Shown: positions 1 to 8,861, numbered from the stretch's first letter. The stretch is DNA of 64,000 nucleotides from Myxococcus fulvus (GCF_900111765.1 NZ_FOIB01000001.1:1364001-1428000), one strand, 5' to 3'. Numbers and translations: made by a program. The notes: generated by a model from the letters alone, not told the origin.

Positions 1-282
1 AAGTACCTGGCCCAGGTGGAGGCGGGGCGCCTGCCCGAGGACAGCCGTGAGGCGTTGGGGTCGGAGGAACTCTTCGCGGAGCGGCTGGCGATGGGGCTGC
101 GGTTGGTGTCGGGCGTGGACTGGGAGGCGGTGTGTGAGCGATATGGCCAGCCGGTGGCGCCCCGACGGGCGGAGGTGGCGCGGCTGGTGGAGCACGGCTT
201 CGCGACGCTCACGAACGGGCGACTGGCGTTGACGGAGAAGGGCGCGGATGTGCACAGCGCCGTCTGCGCGCGGCTCTTGTAG
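1..282 (+). CDS. hemW: HemW-like radical SAM protein, C-terminal fragment
   Basis: Only the last 93 codons are present; the frame is open from base 1. The fragment has the C-terminal layout of HemW/HemN-type proteins: a short Tyr-Leu segment followed by a phrase like EELFAERLAMGLRL, then a small winged-helix domain ending in LTEKGADVHSAV. HemW proteins are radical-SAM heme chaperones related to coproporphyrinogen III dehydrogenase. The CxxxCxxC iron-sulfur motif would lie upstream of the window and cannot be checked, so the HemW/HemN distinction is inferred. The next gene starts 33 bases downstream on the same strand. Confidence 0.72.
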   Translation, partial: KYLAQVEAGRLPEDSREALGSEELFAERLAMGLRLVSGVDWEAVCERYGQPVAPRRAEVARLVEHGFATLTNGRLALTEKGADVHSAVCARLL

Positions 283-315
283 TCGAAGCGGCGCGCGAGG
301 GATTTCGAGGAGCGT

Positions 316-1161
316 ATGAGCAAGTGGCTGTTGTGGATGTTCCTGACGCTGCTGACGGGCAGCCCGCTGTTGTCGCTGGTCCTGGTCATCGTCTTCATCT
401 TCGTGGCGGACCGCTTCACGTGGCGGCTGTTGCCCAGCCCCGTGCGCATGATGAAGCGCTTCCAGCGCGCCGGATATCTCGCGGGGACCATCCTCACCAA
501 CCCCCACGAGCGTCGCGCGCGCCACGAGCTGGCGGACATCCGCGTGGAGCAGAAGCGCTATGCGGAGGCCGTGGACATCCTCAAGCCCAACCTGGAGGCG
601 GGCGACGAGGACGTGGACACGCTGTACCTGCTCGGCGTCGCGTACCTGGGCGCGGGCGACGCGCAGCGCGGCGAGCTGCTCCTGGACGAGGCGGCGAAGC
701 TGGACGCCGGCTACCGCCAGGGCGCCATCGATTTGGAGCGCGGCCGCTTCCGCCTCAAGCGCGGCGAGGTGAAGGGCGCCATCGAGGCGCTGGAGCGCTT
801 CTGCGCGACGCGGCTGGGCTCGGTGGAGGGCCGCTACCTGCTCGCGCGGGCCCTGGCGAAGGACGGGCGGAGCGCGGACGCGAAGCGCGCTCGGGACGCG
901 GCGTGGAACGAGTACGTGGTCGCCCCGGGCTTCCAGCGTCGCCGCGAGCGCCGGTGGGCGTGGCTGTCCCGACCCAGCCGGCCGCTGACGTACGCGGTGC
1001 TGCTCGCGCTGGTGCTGGGCACCGGCGCGACGATGGCGAGGCAGATGGGCCTGTTCACCCAGCGCACCCACCGCTACGGCGGCGGCTACGGTGAGGGCTA
1101 CCACCCGGGCGAGGCCCCCTCGGCCGCCGGCTGGGAAGAGGCCGGGCCCGAAATCGAGTAG
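316..1161 (+). CDS. TPR-containing inner-membrane protein
   Basis: The 281-residue product has a hydrophobic N-terminus (about residues 4-31) that looks like one or two membrane segments. A region of TPR-like helical hairpins follows (about 60-200), with phrases such as DTLYLLGVAYLGAGD. A second membrane segment lies near residues 223-242, and the tail is rich in Gly and Tyr. The ATG is preceded by GAGGAG at a good distance, which fixes the start. TPR repeats normally scaffold protein complexes; no enzyme motif is visible. It may be co-transcribed with the hemW-like gene. Family and partner are unknown. Confidence 0.8.
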   Translation: MSKWLLWMFLTLLTGSPLLSLVLVIVFIFVADRFTWRLLPSPVRMMKRFQRAGYLAGTILTNPHERRARHELADIRVEQKRYAEAVDILKPNLEAGDEDVDTLYLLGVAYLGAGDAQRGELLLDEAAKLDAGYRQGAIDLERGRFRLKRGEVKGAIEALERFCATRLGSVEGRYLLARALAKDGRSADAKRARDAAWNEYVVAPGFQRRRERRWAWLSRPSRPLTYAVLLALVLGTGATMARQMGLFTQRTHRYGGGYGEGYHPGEAPSAAGWEEAGPEIE

Positions 1162-1175
1162 CGTGCCGGGTAGCC

Positions 1176-1260
1176 CCAGACCCCCGGACCGCGAGTGGAG
1201 GCCGGTTCGCTCGCTGTTCGGACCTCCCGGTGAAGGGCGGATTGTCCGGGGGATGTCTGG
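1176..1260. other. Long interrupted inverted repeat between genes
   Basis: CCAGACCCCCGGAC at 1176-1189 pairs with GTCCGGGG, a 3-base bulge and GTCTGG at 1244-1260. The two arms enclose about 54 bases. The structure lies between the TPR gene (ends 1161) and the DUF4388 gene (starts 1330). It could act as a terminator, a 5' leader structure or a protein-binding site. No T-tract follows, so a classical Rho-independent terminator is doubtful. Confidence 0.35.
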
Positions 1261-1329
1261 AGTGGCGGGACGGGCGTAGGCTTCGGGACGTCGTCCCTCC
1301 CCGCGTCCACATCCGAGGCCCTGAGCTCC

Positions 1330-2868
1330 ATGTTTCCCTCCCCGTCGCAGGTGCTCCGGCAGCGCGAGGGATTGCTCGCGGACACGCCCTTCCCGCTGCT
1401 GCTCCAGGCGCTGATGGTCGAGGAGCGCACGTGCACGCTGGAGCTGAAGGTGCGCCAGCGCGAGAAGCGCATCCTCTTCGAGGAAGGCTCGCCCGTGGCG
1501 TGCCAGTCCAACCTGCTCCACGAGACGCTGGGGAAGTACCTGGTGGAGAAGGGCAAGCTGTCGGAGGCCGACTACCAGAAGTCGCTGGCGGAGAGCGTCT
1601 CCTCGGGCATGCAGATGGGCGGGCTGCTGGTGCAGAAGGGGCTCATCAGCCCGTTCGACTTGTACAAGCAGCTCCAGGCGAACCTGGCGCACAAGCTGCT
1701 CGACTGCTTCCGGTGGGTGGACGCGAAGTACCGCCTCATCGCGGACGCGGAGACGCCCGACGCGAGCGTGCGGATGAACACCGCGCAGCTCATCCTCACC
1801 GGCGTGGAGGGCGTGATGCCCTTCGACGCGGTGGCCACCCACTTCACCTTCACCGACGAGCGCCGCTTCGGGCAGATGCCCGCCGTGGAGTCGGGCCCCA
1901 AGCTGTCGTCCAAGGACGCCCGGCTGCTCCAGCAGCTGCGCCAGCGCCCCACCTTCAACGAGCTGATGGAGCGCACGGGCTTCGACATGGAGACGGTGCT
2001 GCGGCGCCTGTACGCGCTGTGCCTCTTGGGCGTCGCGGGCTTCGTGGAGGACGTGGACGCCCGGGCCGTGGAGCTGTCCTCGCGCGTGGTGCCCGTGGCC
2101 GCTCCACCGCCGGAGCCCGTGGCGCCCGAGCCCGTCGCCGCCCGGGGGCTGCCCTTCAGCGACGAGGACGTGGCCACCAGGGACGCGCTGGTGTCGGCCT
2201 TCCTCGCGCACCGCAGCAAGGACCCCTTCGCCCTGCTGGAGGTGCCCGAGGACGTGCAGCCCCTGCCGCTGCGCCGGGCCTTCCTCGCCTGGGCCGAGCG
2301 CTTCTCACCCCTGCGCTTCCAGACGCCTGAACTCAAGGAGAAGGCCGAGTCCCTGCTCGCCGCCTACGCCCGCGCCTACGGCACCCTCTCCGACGCGGAG
2401 CAGAACCTGCTCTGGCGAAAGCGCCGCGCCGCCCACCGCGAGAAGGAGCGCACCGCCACCGGGCGCCCCTCCACCGCCGAGCAGTTCCGCATCCGCACGG
2501 ATTTGCTCGACGCCAGGACGCAGTTCGACGAGGCCCGCCGCCGCCTCACCGACAAGCAATACGCCGGCGCGTTCGAGTACTTCGAGTACGCCTGCGACAT
2601 CGAGCCCAAGCCCCTGCACCACGCCTGGCGCGCCTGGGCCCGATATCTGATGAAGCCCGAGTCCCACGGCCGCCTGGCCCTCCAGGAGCTCCAGGAGGTG
2701 GTCCGCCAGGAGCCGGGCCTGGAGGACGGCTGGGCCTTCCTGGGCGAGGTGGCCCAGGGCGAGGGCCAGTGGGCCCTGGCCGACGAGGCCCTGCGCAAGG
2801 CCTTCAAGATCAACCCGAAGAACCGCCGCTACGTGGAGCTCCTCCAGGAGATGGCCCGCCGCCGCTAG
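1330..2868 (+). CDS. DUF4388/J-like/TPR multidomain protein
   Basis: The product is 512 residues. Residues 1-120 look like the DUF4388 (PATAN) domain common in delta-proteobacterial signalling proteins: a TPFPLLLQAL phrase followed by alternating strands and helices. A Pro/Ala/Val linker lies near 255-270. Residues about 285-370 resemble a degenerate DnaJ-type helical region (DPFALLEV, later YARAYGTLSDAEQ) without a clear HPD motif. The C-terminus (about 395-510) is TPR-like, ending with a NPKNRRYVELLQ repeat. There is no signal peptide, so it is probably cytoplasmic. A role in motility or development signalling is common for such proteins but is only inferred here. Confidence 0.78.
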   Translation: MFPSPSQVLRQREGLLADTPFPLLLQALMVEERTCTLELKVRQREKRILFEEGSPVACQSNLLHETLGKYLVEKGKLSEADYQKSLAESVSSGMQMGGLLVQKGLISPFDLYKQLQANLAHKLLDCFRWVDAKYRLIADAETPDASVRMNTAQLILTGVEGVMPFDAVATHFTFTDERRFGQMPAVESGPKLSSKDARLLQQLRQRPTFNELMERTGFDMETVLRRLYALCLLGVAGFVEDVDARAVELSSRVVPVAAPPPEPVAPEPVAARGLPFSDEDVATRDALVSAFLAHRSKDPFALLEVPEDVQPLPLRRAFLAWAERFSPLRFQTPELKEKAESLLAAYARAYGTLSDAEQNLLWRKRRAAHREKERTATGRPSTAEQFRIRTDLLDARTQFDEARRRLTDKQYAGAFEYFEYACDIEPKPLHHAWRAWARYLMKPESHGRLALQELQEVVRQEPGLEDGWAFLGEVAQGEGQWALADEALRKAFKINPKNRRYVELLQEMARRR

Positions 2869-3148
2869 CCCCGTCAACCCCCCGAGAGCAGCCGTCCGAG
2901 CGGTGCATGGATGTCTCTTCGCGTCGCCGGCTTTTCCAGGCGCTGAGAGTTTTCCCGGGACCCATCGGTCATCTGGCCGAACGGCTCTTTCGCGCACGGC
3001 ATTTTCGCCTAAGGAGAGGGATGCTCCCAGAGGGGGAAAGAGGCTCGCAACAACGGGCCTGCCATTCGCGAGATCTCAAGGTCCGTGCAACCCTGTTGTC
3101 GTCTGGCGGCAGCCCCCGGTGGGGCGGCCGCTCCTGAAGCGAGGCTGG

Positions 3149-3937
3149 ATGCGTTCCGTCCCCACAAGGGCCCAATCAGGCCAGGCCGCGGTGGAGTCCG
3201 CCATCGTCCTGCCGCTGTTCGTGTTCCTCATCCTGGGCACGCTGCAGCTGGGGCTGATGCACCAGGCGCGGCTTCTGGCGAAGTACGCCGCGTACAAGGC
3301 CGTGCGCGCCGGCTCGCTGCACAACGCCAAGGTGGAGACCATGGAGGCCGCCGCCCTCGCGGTGCTCCTGCCCATCCTCAGCACCCGGACCTCGGGCGAG
3401 GGGGGCATCGAGGTCGTCAAGCCCGTCGGCAGCGCCGAGGAGTTCCAGACCAAGTTCGAGGAGCTGAAGAACAACCAGATGCCCGGGGCGAACCTCAAGT
3501 ACGCCGAGGTCACCATCTGCGGCCCCACCCAGGAGGAGGTCTCCGGCGGCGGCGAGTTCGACTTCGACGACCCGGACAACATCCACCCGGACGGCTGGCG
3601 GGAGAACCACCGCACCAAGCTGCGCATCCAGCTGACGCTCAACTTCCGGCTCGTCGTCCCGTTCGCGGACTGGGTCATCTACAAGGCCGCGCGCGGCCGC
3701 GAGGTGCCCATGCTGATGCGCATGGGGAAGATGAAGGCGGAGGAGCAATCCAAGACGTCCACCCGCCGCTTCGGAGGCGCCGCCACGGGCGAGGGCCCCT
3801 ACGAGAGCGCCGCCTCCCAGGGCATCTACATCATGCCCATCCGCACCACGTACACCATGCGGATGCAGTCCAACCTGTACCTGGGCGCCAACGCCCTGCC
3901 CGCGAGCAACGCATGCCTCTTCCCGTTCTCCTACTGA
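3149..3937 (+). CDS. TadE-like pseudopilin, cassette copy 1, gene A1
   Basis: The 262-residue product starts with a short basic leader, then SGQAAVES and a hydrophobic helix (AIVLPLFVFLILG). This is the layout of Flp/TadE prepilins, which a TadV-type peptidase cleaves after Gly, with Glu at position +5 of the mature protein. The rest is a large exported globular domain. I chose the ATG at 3149 because upstream in-frame sequence (open from 2903) does not look coding and because the paralog at 8058 starts at the equivalent place. The stop overlaps the next gene by 25 bases. A2 is roughly three-quarters identical over the N-terminal half, judged by eye. Confidence 0.85.
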   Translation: MRSVPTRAQSGQAAVESAIVLPLFVFLILGTLQLGLMHQARLLAKYAAYKAVRAGSLHNAKVETMEAAALAVLLPILSTRTSGEGGIEVVKPVGSAEEFQTKFEELKNNQMPGANLKYAEVTICGPTQEEVSGGGEFDFDDPDNIHPDGWRENHRTKLRIQLTLNFRLVVPFADWVIYKAARGREVPMLMRMGKMKAEEQSKTSTRRFGGAATGEGPYESAASQGIYIMPIRTTYTMRMQSNLYLGANALPASNACLFPFSY

Positions 3938-5481
3938 GCCGGCCCCTCCGCCGCCGCCAGCGCGGGCAGGCCATCGTCCTGGGCTCGTTGTCGTTCCTCG
4001 TCCTGGCGCTGATGGTGACGCTGAGCTTCAACCTGAGCCACGCGCTGCGCCGCAAGATGTCCCTGCAGCAGCACAGCGACACGCTGTCGTTCTCCATGGC
4101 CGTGCTGGAGGCGCGCGCGCTCAACTACTACGCGGTCAGCAACCGGGCCATCGCCAGCTCCTACGTGGCGATGAACAGCCTGCACGCGTACATGTCCGCC
4201 GCCAGCCTCACCGGGCAGATGATGCGCGCGTCGTCGAACAACTTCATGCAGATCGCCATGATCGAGTTCGGCCTGTGCGTCGCCTGCGAGTTCATGTGCG
4301 ACCACTGCGAGCACATGGCGGAGGCGTTCAAGATTTCGGGCGACTTCCGCGACGCGGGCAAGGACTACGACGACAAGGTGGAGGCCTTCGAGTCCAACTT
4401 CCGGCAGGCCATGGAGGCCCTGGACCTGATGGCGGACAACATCCACACCGCCCAGCGCGACGTCCACGACAAGACGCTCCAGGCCGTCAAGGACGGCAGG
4501 AGCCACGGCCTGGGACAGCTGCGCGACTACACCGCGCCGCTCGCCAGTGACCTGGTCTCCGCGGTGGGCTCCATCAACGCCAACGAGTTCAACTGCGCCG
4601 TGGACGGCATGGAGTGCCAGGGCAGCGAGAGCAACACCTCGCCCGAGGCCCGCGCGCGGGTGATGACCGAGATTGCCAACGCCACGCGCGCGGGGTGGTC
4701 CGCCAACCGCGACAGTCCGGGCGGCGGCGTGTCCACCAACCTGCCCAAGTACCTCAACTCGCAGTTCTTCGATGAGCTGGACGAGATTCCGGACAACGAG
4801 GCGACGAAGCTCATCTCCGGCACCAAGGGCACCGCGAAGACGGTGAAGAACAAGGGGCAGCTCACCCAGGGAGGCCAGTCCGGTGGCAACGACGGCTCCA
4901 TGGTCGCCGCGTCGGACGAGGGCAACATCTTCCACCGCTGGGAGCACGGCGTGGGCACCAGCAACTTCAAGTCGGAGGTCTGGAGCGACGACAGCGGCGG
5001 TGACCACGTGAACAACGGCGCGCACTCGGGCCAGCACCGCTTCGAGGGCGTCAACACGCGCGCGCTCACCGGCTGCGCGGGCTCCGGCAACTGCTTCATG
5101 AAGTTCCGCGCCAACCCGGACCCGGACCGGGACTGGGGCCAGCCGCGCGTCTACAGCTACGTGTCCATGCCCTTCCGCGTGGGCAACACGCGCCAGGCGC
5201 CGTGGGAGCTCAACTCGTCCGCGCAGGTGCGCCTCACCCATGGGCAGCAGGGCCAGGGCAGCCTCACCGTGGCGGCGACCGAGGGCATGGCCATGTCCAA
5301 GTCCCTGGTCTACTACCACCGCTTCGGCGAGGACGGCTGGAAGGAGGCGCCCAACCTCTTCGCGCCGTACTGGCGCGCCAAGCTGCACCCCTTCACCAAG
5401 GGGGACGCGCAGCAGGTGCTGGACGCGGCGGGCAACTCGGACGCGGCGCAGATGTCCCAGGTGGACGGGGTGGCCCTGTGA
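3913..5481 (+). CDS. TadG-like Flp pilus assembly protein, copy 1, gene B1
   Basis: The 522-residue product begins with a basic leader and RGQAIVLGSLSFLVLALMV, a single N-terminal membrane helix as in TadG proteins. It lacks the Glu at +5 seen in its neighbours. The exported part contains a tetracysteine cluster C-x2-C-x3-C-x2-C (bases 4276-4308) that is kept in the paralog, and further conserved Cys near CAVDGMEC and CAGSGNC. The ATG at 3913 sits inside the end of A1 and is exactly mirrored in the second cassette (8837), which suggests translational coupling. The long open frame upstream of 3913 is a shadow of A1. Confidence 0.85.
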   Translation: MPLPVLLLSRPLRRRQRGQAIVLGSLSFLVLALMVTLSFNLSHALRRKMSLQQHSDTLSFSMAVLEARALNYYAVSNRAIASSYVAMNSLHAYMSAASLTGQMMRASSNNFMQIAMIEFGLCVACEFMCDHCEHMAEAFKISGDFRDAGKDYDDKVEAFESNFRQAMEALDLMADNIHTAQRDVHDKTLQAVKDGRSHGLGQLRDYTAPLASDLVSAVGSINANEFNCAVDGMECQGSESNTSPEARARVMTEIANATRAGWSANRDSPGGGVSTNLPKYLNSQFFDELDEIPDNEATKLISGTKGTAKTVKNKGQLTQGGQSGGNDGSMVAASDEGNIFHRWEHGVGTSNFKSEVWSDDSGGDHVNNGAHSGQHRFEGVNTRALTGCAGSGNCFMKFRANPDPDRDWGQPRVYSYVSMPFRVGNTRQAPWELNSSAQVRLTHGQQGQGSLTVAATEGMAMSKSLVYYHRFGEDGWKEAPNLFAPYWRAKLHPFTKGDAQQVLDAAGNSDAAQMSQVDGVAL

Positions 5482-6608
5482 AGACTTATGGACAACGCGC
5501 CCGGCGCGGCGCGGCCGCGGTGGAGACGGCGCTGTGCATGCTCGTCATCATCCCCGTGTTCATGTACGCGCTCTTCGTGGATGACCTGCTGCGGCACACG
5601 CTGGACTCGCAGGAGACGGCGCTGTCGACCATCTGGGATTACGCCGTCCAGGACTATCCGACGAAGCCCAAGAACCCTCCGCCCGAGGGCGGCGCGGAGG
5701 AGCCCTTCTACGGCTTCAACGGCGCCCAGTACTACGCGCGCCTCCAGTACTGCGACCACGAGTCGGGCCTGGACAGCTTCGGTCCCGGCAAGGGCCCCGA
5801 GTGCGAGAACGACGAGGGCCACCACGCCGAGGTCACCGCGCACGCGTGCTGGCTCAACCCGGGCGCGCAGCAGGTGCAGTGCACGCTGAACCAGGCGGAC
5901 CCGAACGGCGGCGGCGGCGGTGGGCCCGCGGGCGCGTACAACGTGACGCTGCACCAGGCGTACATGGATGACTTCGGCAAGGGCGGCGTCATCCGCTGCT
6001 CGGCGCGGCTGGGCGTGCAGAACTACCTGTTGCCGCGCACCTTCCTCCAGGACTTCAGCCAGGTGAACCTGGCGCGACAGACGAAGAAGAAGAGCGACGG
6101 CATCCACAGCAACGCGCAGGGCGGTGACCTGCAGGACGACCCGCGCGGCCTGGAGGGTGATGTCTACCTGCTGCCCTGGGAGCGCATCGCCATCGTGACG
6201 GACACCTGGGCGCTGACCAAGGAGGCCCGCTACGAGCCGGGCACCGAGGACAGTGACCAGGAGAACCTCTACGCGCGCGTGTCGCAGATCTACAAGAGCG
6301 GGGACAACCCGGCCTACGAGCAGATGTCCTCGGCCGCGGAGGCGTTCGTCAACGAGGCCACGCAAGAGGTCCTCAGCAGCGACATCAAGCTGGATGACAT
6401 GCCGCCGGGGGATGACCCGCGCAAGGCGAGCCTCTCCATCGTCCCGTTCCCCTCGAGCGGCGGGCCGACGCAGCAGATGAACCAGAACGGCGGTAGCGCC
6501 ACGTACTTCAACAGCGAGTGGCGGGACTGGGACCGCAACAACAACGAGAAGACGCACAACGCGCGAGGGAACAACTACCTGGGCTGCGCCCAGGCGGAGC
6601 GTTGCTGA
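5478..6608 (+). CDS. TadE-like pseudopilin, copy 1, gene C1
   Basis: The 376-residue product begins VKTYGQRARRG, then AAAVETALCML and a hydrophobic helix. Cleavage after Gly would leave Ala-Ala-Ala-Val-Glu, with Glu at +5, as expected for a Tad-class prepilin. The large exported domain has several conserved Cys (for example FxCDHESGLDS-like and EC/HACW phrases shared with C2) and a Gly-rich loop. The GTG start overlaps the B1 stop as GTGA; the paralog at 10390 has the same junction. The pilin-like N-terminus and operon position suggest a minor pilin or tip subunit, but the globular domain is not recognised. Confidence 0.82.
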   Translation: MKTYGQRARRGAAAVETALCMLVIIPVFMYALFVDDLLRHTLDSQETALSTIWDYAVQDYPTKPKNPPPEGGAEEPFYGFNGAQYYARLQYCDHESGLDSFGPGKGPECENDEGHHAEVTAHACWLNPGAQQVQCTLNQADPNGGGGGGPAGAYNVTLHQAYMDDFGKGGVIRCSARLGVQNYLLPRTFLQDFSQVNLARQTKKKSDGIHSNAQGGDLQDDPRGLEGDVYLLPWERIAIVTDTWALTKEARYEPGTEDSDQENLYARVSQIYKSGDNPAYEQMSSAAEAFVNEATQEVLSSDIKLDDMPPGDDPRKASLSIVPFPSSGGPTQQMNQNGGSATYFNSEWRDWDRNNNEKTHNARGNNYLGCAQAERC

Positions 6609-7459
6609 TGTCCAAAGCGTCGAGCCTGGTCATTCGCGTGCCCGCGCTGCTGTTCTCCGTGGCCGTGGTGGGCTCGTTGATCGGCTTCGCCTGGGAGGGG
6701 GCCGTCTACGGGCGGCGGGACGTGTCCGAGGAGTGGTCTCCTCCGCCCTCATTGGATGACGCGCCTCCGGCGAAGGCCCCGGGCCGCTCGCCCGCGGAGG
6801 AGGCGGCGCTGAAGCGGGCGCTGGTGCACTTCCCGGCGTACCCGCGCGCGAGCCGCGCGGAGCTGCTCGCGGTGGACTACCTGGGGCCGGACGTGCCCAT
6901 CGCGGTGGCCTGGTTCACGACGCAGGACACGCCGGAGCAGGTGTTGGAGCACTACCGCAAGGTGCTGCTCGACAACGGGCTGCCGGTGCTCGGCGAGCGG
7001 CACGGGGTGAACGGCGGCTGGGTGGGGTACTGGAGCCCGGCCACGGAGGAGATGCGGCTGGTGTCGGTGCTGGCGCAGGGCGGGGAGACCTTGGGCTTCG
7101 TGTCGGCGGGGCAGGTGGCGCCGCTGCTCAAGCGGGCCTCGAAGGTGCCGGCGTGGATGCCGCTGCCGCCGGAGCTGAGCGAGCCGGTGACGCTGTCCTT
7201 CGACATGGAGGGCGCGGCGCACCACGTGGTGTCGGGTCGGATTCCGGGGGACTCGCCCGCGGTGGTGGGGGAGAAGTACCGGGCGCTGTTGAAGGAGAAG
7301 GGCTGGGAGGTGGGGGCGGTGGAGCCGATGGACGCCGGTGGTATCGGGTTCGAGGTGATGCGGGGGACGACGATGGGTCGCGCCACGCTGCGCCTGAAGC
7401 TGCCCGAGCCGGGCGTGGAGCTCCAGCTGTCGCTGCTGCAGCGGGGTGGTGTGCCATGA
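6608..7459 (+). CDS. Single-pass exported protein unique to cassette copy 1, gene D1
   Basis: The 283-residue product has one N-terminal membrane helix (VPALLFSVAVVGSLIGFAW) and no pilin-type leader. A Pro-rich linker is followed by what look like two related domains. Each has a core resembling a helix written as EQVLEHYRKVLLDNGL (first) and AVVGEKYRALLKEKGW (second), flanked by strands. The ATG overlaps the C1 stop (TGATG) and the stop overlaps the next ATG, so it is translated as part of the operon. The second cassette lacks this gene: C2 runs straight into the Flp-like gene. I do not recognise the family; an accessory assembly role is inference. Confidence 0.75.
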   Translation: MSKASSLVIRVPALLFSVAVVGSLIGFAWEGAVYGRRDVSEEWSPPPSLDDAPPAKAPGRSPAEEAALKRALVHFPAYPRASRAELLAVDYLGPDVPIAVAWFTTQDTPEQVLEHYRKVLLDNGLPVLGERHGVNGGWVGYWSPATEEMRLVSVLAQGGETLGFVSAGQVAPLLKRASKVPAWMPLPPELSEPVTLSFDMEGAAHHVVSGRIPGDSPAVVGEKYRALLKEKGWEVGAVEPMDAGGIGFEVMRGTTMGRATLRLKLPEPGVELQLSLLQRGGVP

Positions 7460-7653
7460 AGGAGGCCGTGGTGGAGAAGTCGCTGAGGAAGCTTTCGCGT
7501 GCCCGGGGCCAGTCGATGGTGGAGTACGCCGTCGTCACCGCGGCGTTGATGGGCTTCACCGTGATGGGCTGGCCGTTCCTCGTGCAGCTGCTGAACGCGC
7601 TGCACCGGTACTTCAACTCCATCTACTACGTCATCCAGTCGCCGATTCCGTAG
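7456..7653 (+). CDS. Flp-like small pilin, copy 1, gene E1
   Basis: The 65-residue product has a basic leader ending ARG, then QSMVEYAVVTAAL and a long hydrophobic segment. Gly followed by four residues and Glu-Tyr is the hallmark of Flp pilins of Tad systems. After the leader Gly it differs from E2 at only two of 48 positions, far better conserved than the other cassette members. The ATG overlaps the D1 stop (ATGA). It is probably the filament-forming or core pilin, with A, C and B as larger minor components. The Tad motor, secretin and prepilin peptidase are not in this window. Confidence 0.83.
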   Translation: MKEAVVEKSLRKLSRARGQSMVEYAVVTAALMGFTVMGWPFLVQLLNALHRYFNSIYYVIQSPIP

Positions 7654-8057
7654 CGGCGCTGGCGGTACCCCTGGCCCGGGACGAGTCGCGCGCTCCTGGC
7701 GCGCTGGATTCGACCGGGCTGTTTCATTCCCGTCTGGGTGATTCGCGTTCGCGCTTCGGGGTGATGCCTGCCTGGAGGGTCGACGGGAAACCCTTACGTG
7801 CTTCCCGAAAGGCAGTCACACCTTGGCCCTCCAGGGCAGTGAAGTGTCACGGATGTGTCGCTGTATCGTGGATTCCCCTGAGACGGCTGCCTGTATTTGT
7901 TTGATGTGGCTGCGGGCAGGCAGGCGGGGAGGCTGGAGTGGCTTTGTCCATTCATGGCTGCCATTGATGTGAGGCGCAGAACATTCCCAGTCAGGAGTGG
8001 AAGAATCGATTCTCTGGCTTTTGTGGTTCTTTCTGCGTGCGTGGTAGTGATTGATGG
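7654..8057. other. 404-base intergenic region between the two pilin cassettes
   Basis: No credible coding sequence is seen. A GCGCGC hairpin at 7688-7704 (5-base loop) could be a weak terminator for cassette 1. The part from about 7840 is less GC-rich and probably holds the promoter of cassette 2; a 12-base perfect palindrome lies at 8002-8013. No convincing -35/-10 pair or sigma-54 box was found by eye. It shows no obvious similarity to the region before cassette 1 (2869-3148). Confidence 0.4.
8002..8013. promoter_or_regulatory. Perfect 12-base palindrome, possible operator
   Basis: AGAATCGATTCT is fully self-complementary and lies 44 bases before the ATG at 8058. Its position in the least GC-rich part of the upstream region fits an operator for cassette 2. 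No counterpart was seen before cassette 1, so the two copies may be regulated differently. Chance occurrence cannot be ruled out. Confidence 0.3.
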
Positions 8058-8861
8058 ATGCGATGCTCCTTCCGCTTACATCCTGCGAGGGCGCAGTCCG
8101 GGCAGTCCGCGGTGGAGACCGCGATTGTCCTGCCGCTCTTCGTGTTCCTCATCCTGGGCATCCTGCAGCTCGGGCTGATGCACCAGGCGCGGCTGTTGAC
8201 GAAGTACGCGGCCTACAAGGCGGTGCGGGCTGGCTCCATCCACAACGCGAACGTGCGGGAGATGGAGAAGGCGGCCGTCGCCGTGCTGTTGCCCATGCTC
8301 GCCCAGCGCGCGTCTGGCGAGGGTGGCATCGAGTACGTGCGGCCGGTGGGCAGCGGGCAGGAGTTCGCGGACAAGTGGAAGGAGCTCAAGGACAACAAGA
8401 TGGCGGACACGGAGCTGAAGTACGCCGAGGTCACCATCTGCGGGCCGACGAAGGCGGACGCGGGCGGGAGCGGCGGCGAGGTGGACTTCGATGATCCAGA
8501 CAACGCCACGTCCGGTGACTGGAAGCAGAGCCACCGCACCAAGCTGCGCATCCAGGTCACGTTCAACTACCGGCTGGTCGTCCCGTTCGCGGACTGGGTC
8601 ATCTTCAATGCCGCGCGCGCCCGTGACATGCCGATGTTGATGCGCATGGGCGAGGTGAAGGGCACGGAGAAGAGCAAGGTGGCCGTGCGGAAGTTCGGGA
8701 GCGCGTCCACCGGCGAGGGCCCCTACGACGCCGCCGCGTCCAAGCGCATCTACATCGCCCCCATCCGCGCCACCTACACCATGCGGATGCAGTCGAACCT
8801 CTACACCAACAACGACGACCTGCCCTCGAGGAACGCATGCCTCTTCCCGTTCGCATACTGA
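8058..8861 (+). CDS. TadE-like pseudopilin, cassette copy 2, gene A2
   Basis: The 267-residue product is a diverged duplicate of A1. It has a leader ending SG, then QSAVETAIVLPLFVFLILG with Glu at +5. The exported domain retains phrases such as KYAEVTICGPT, VPFADWVI and NACLFPFAY. The ATG at 8058 gives the short basic leader typical of Tad prepilins. It overlaps B2 by 25 bases, exactly as A1 overlaps B1. Substitutions are spread along the whole length, so this is not a recent duplication. Confidence 0.85.
   Translation: MRCSFRLHPARAQSGQSAVETAIVLPLFVFLILGILQLGLMHQARLLTKYAAYKAVRAGSIHNANVREMEKAAVAVLLPMLAQRASGEGGIEYVRPVGSGQEFADKWKELKDNKMADTELKYAEVTICGPTKADAGGSGGEVDFDDPDNATSGDWKQSHRTKLRIQVTFNYRLVVPFADWVIFNAARARDMPMLMRMGEVKGTEKSKVAVRKFGSASTGEGPYDAAASKRIYIAPIRATYTMRMQSNLYTNNDDLPSRNACLFPFAY

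Noticed and set aside
3085-3912. A long plus-strand open frame leading into the TadG-like gene
   Set aside because: It is the +2 shadow of gene A1; its translation is Arg/Gly/Ala-rich low complexity, and the paralogous cassette shows the true start at the position equivalent to 3913.
7897-8178. Open frame of 93 codons between the pilin cassettes
   Set aside because: It overlaps the start of A2 in another frame, has no ribosome site and atypical codon use.
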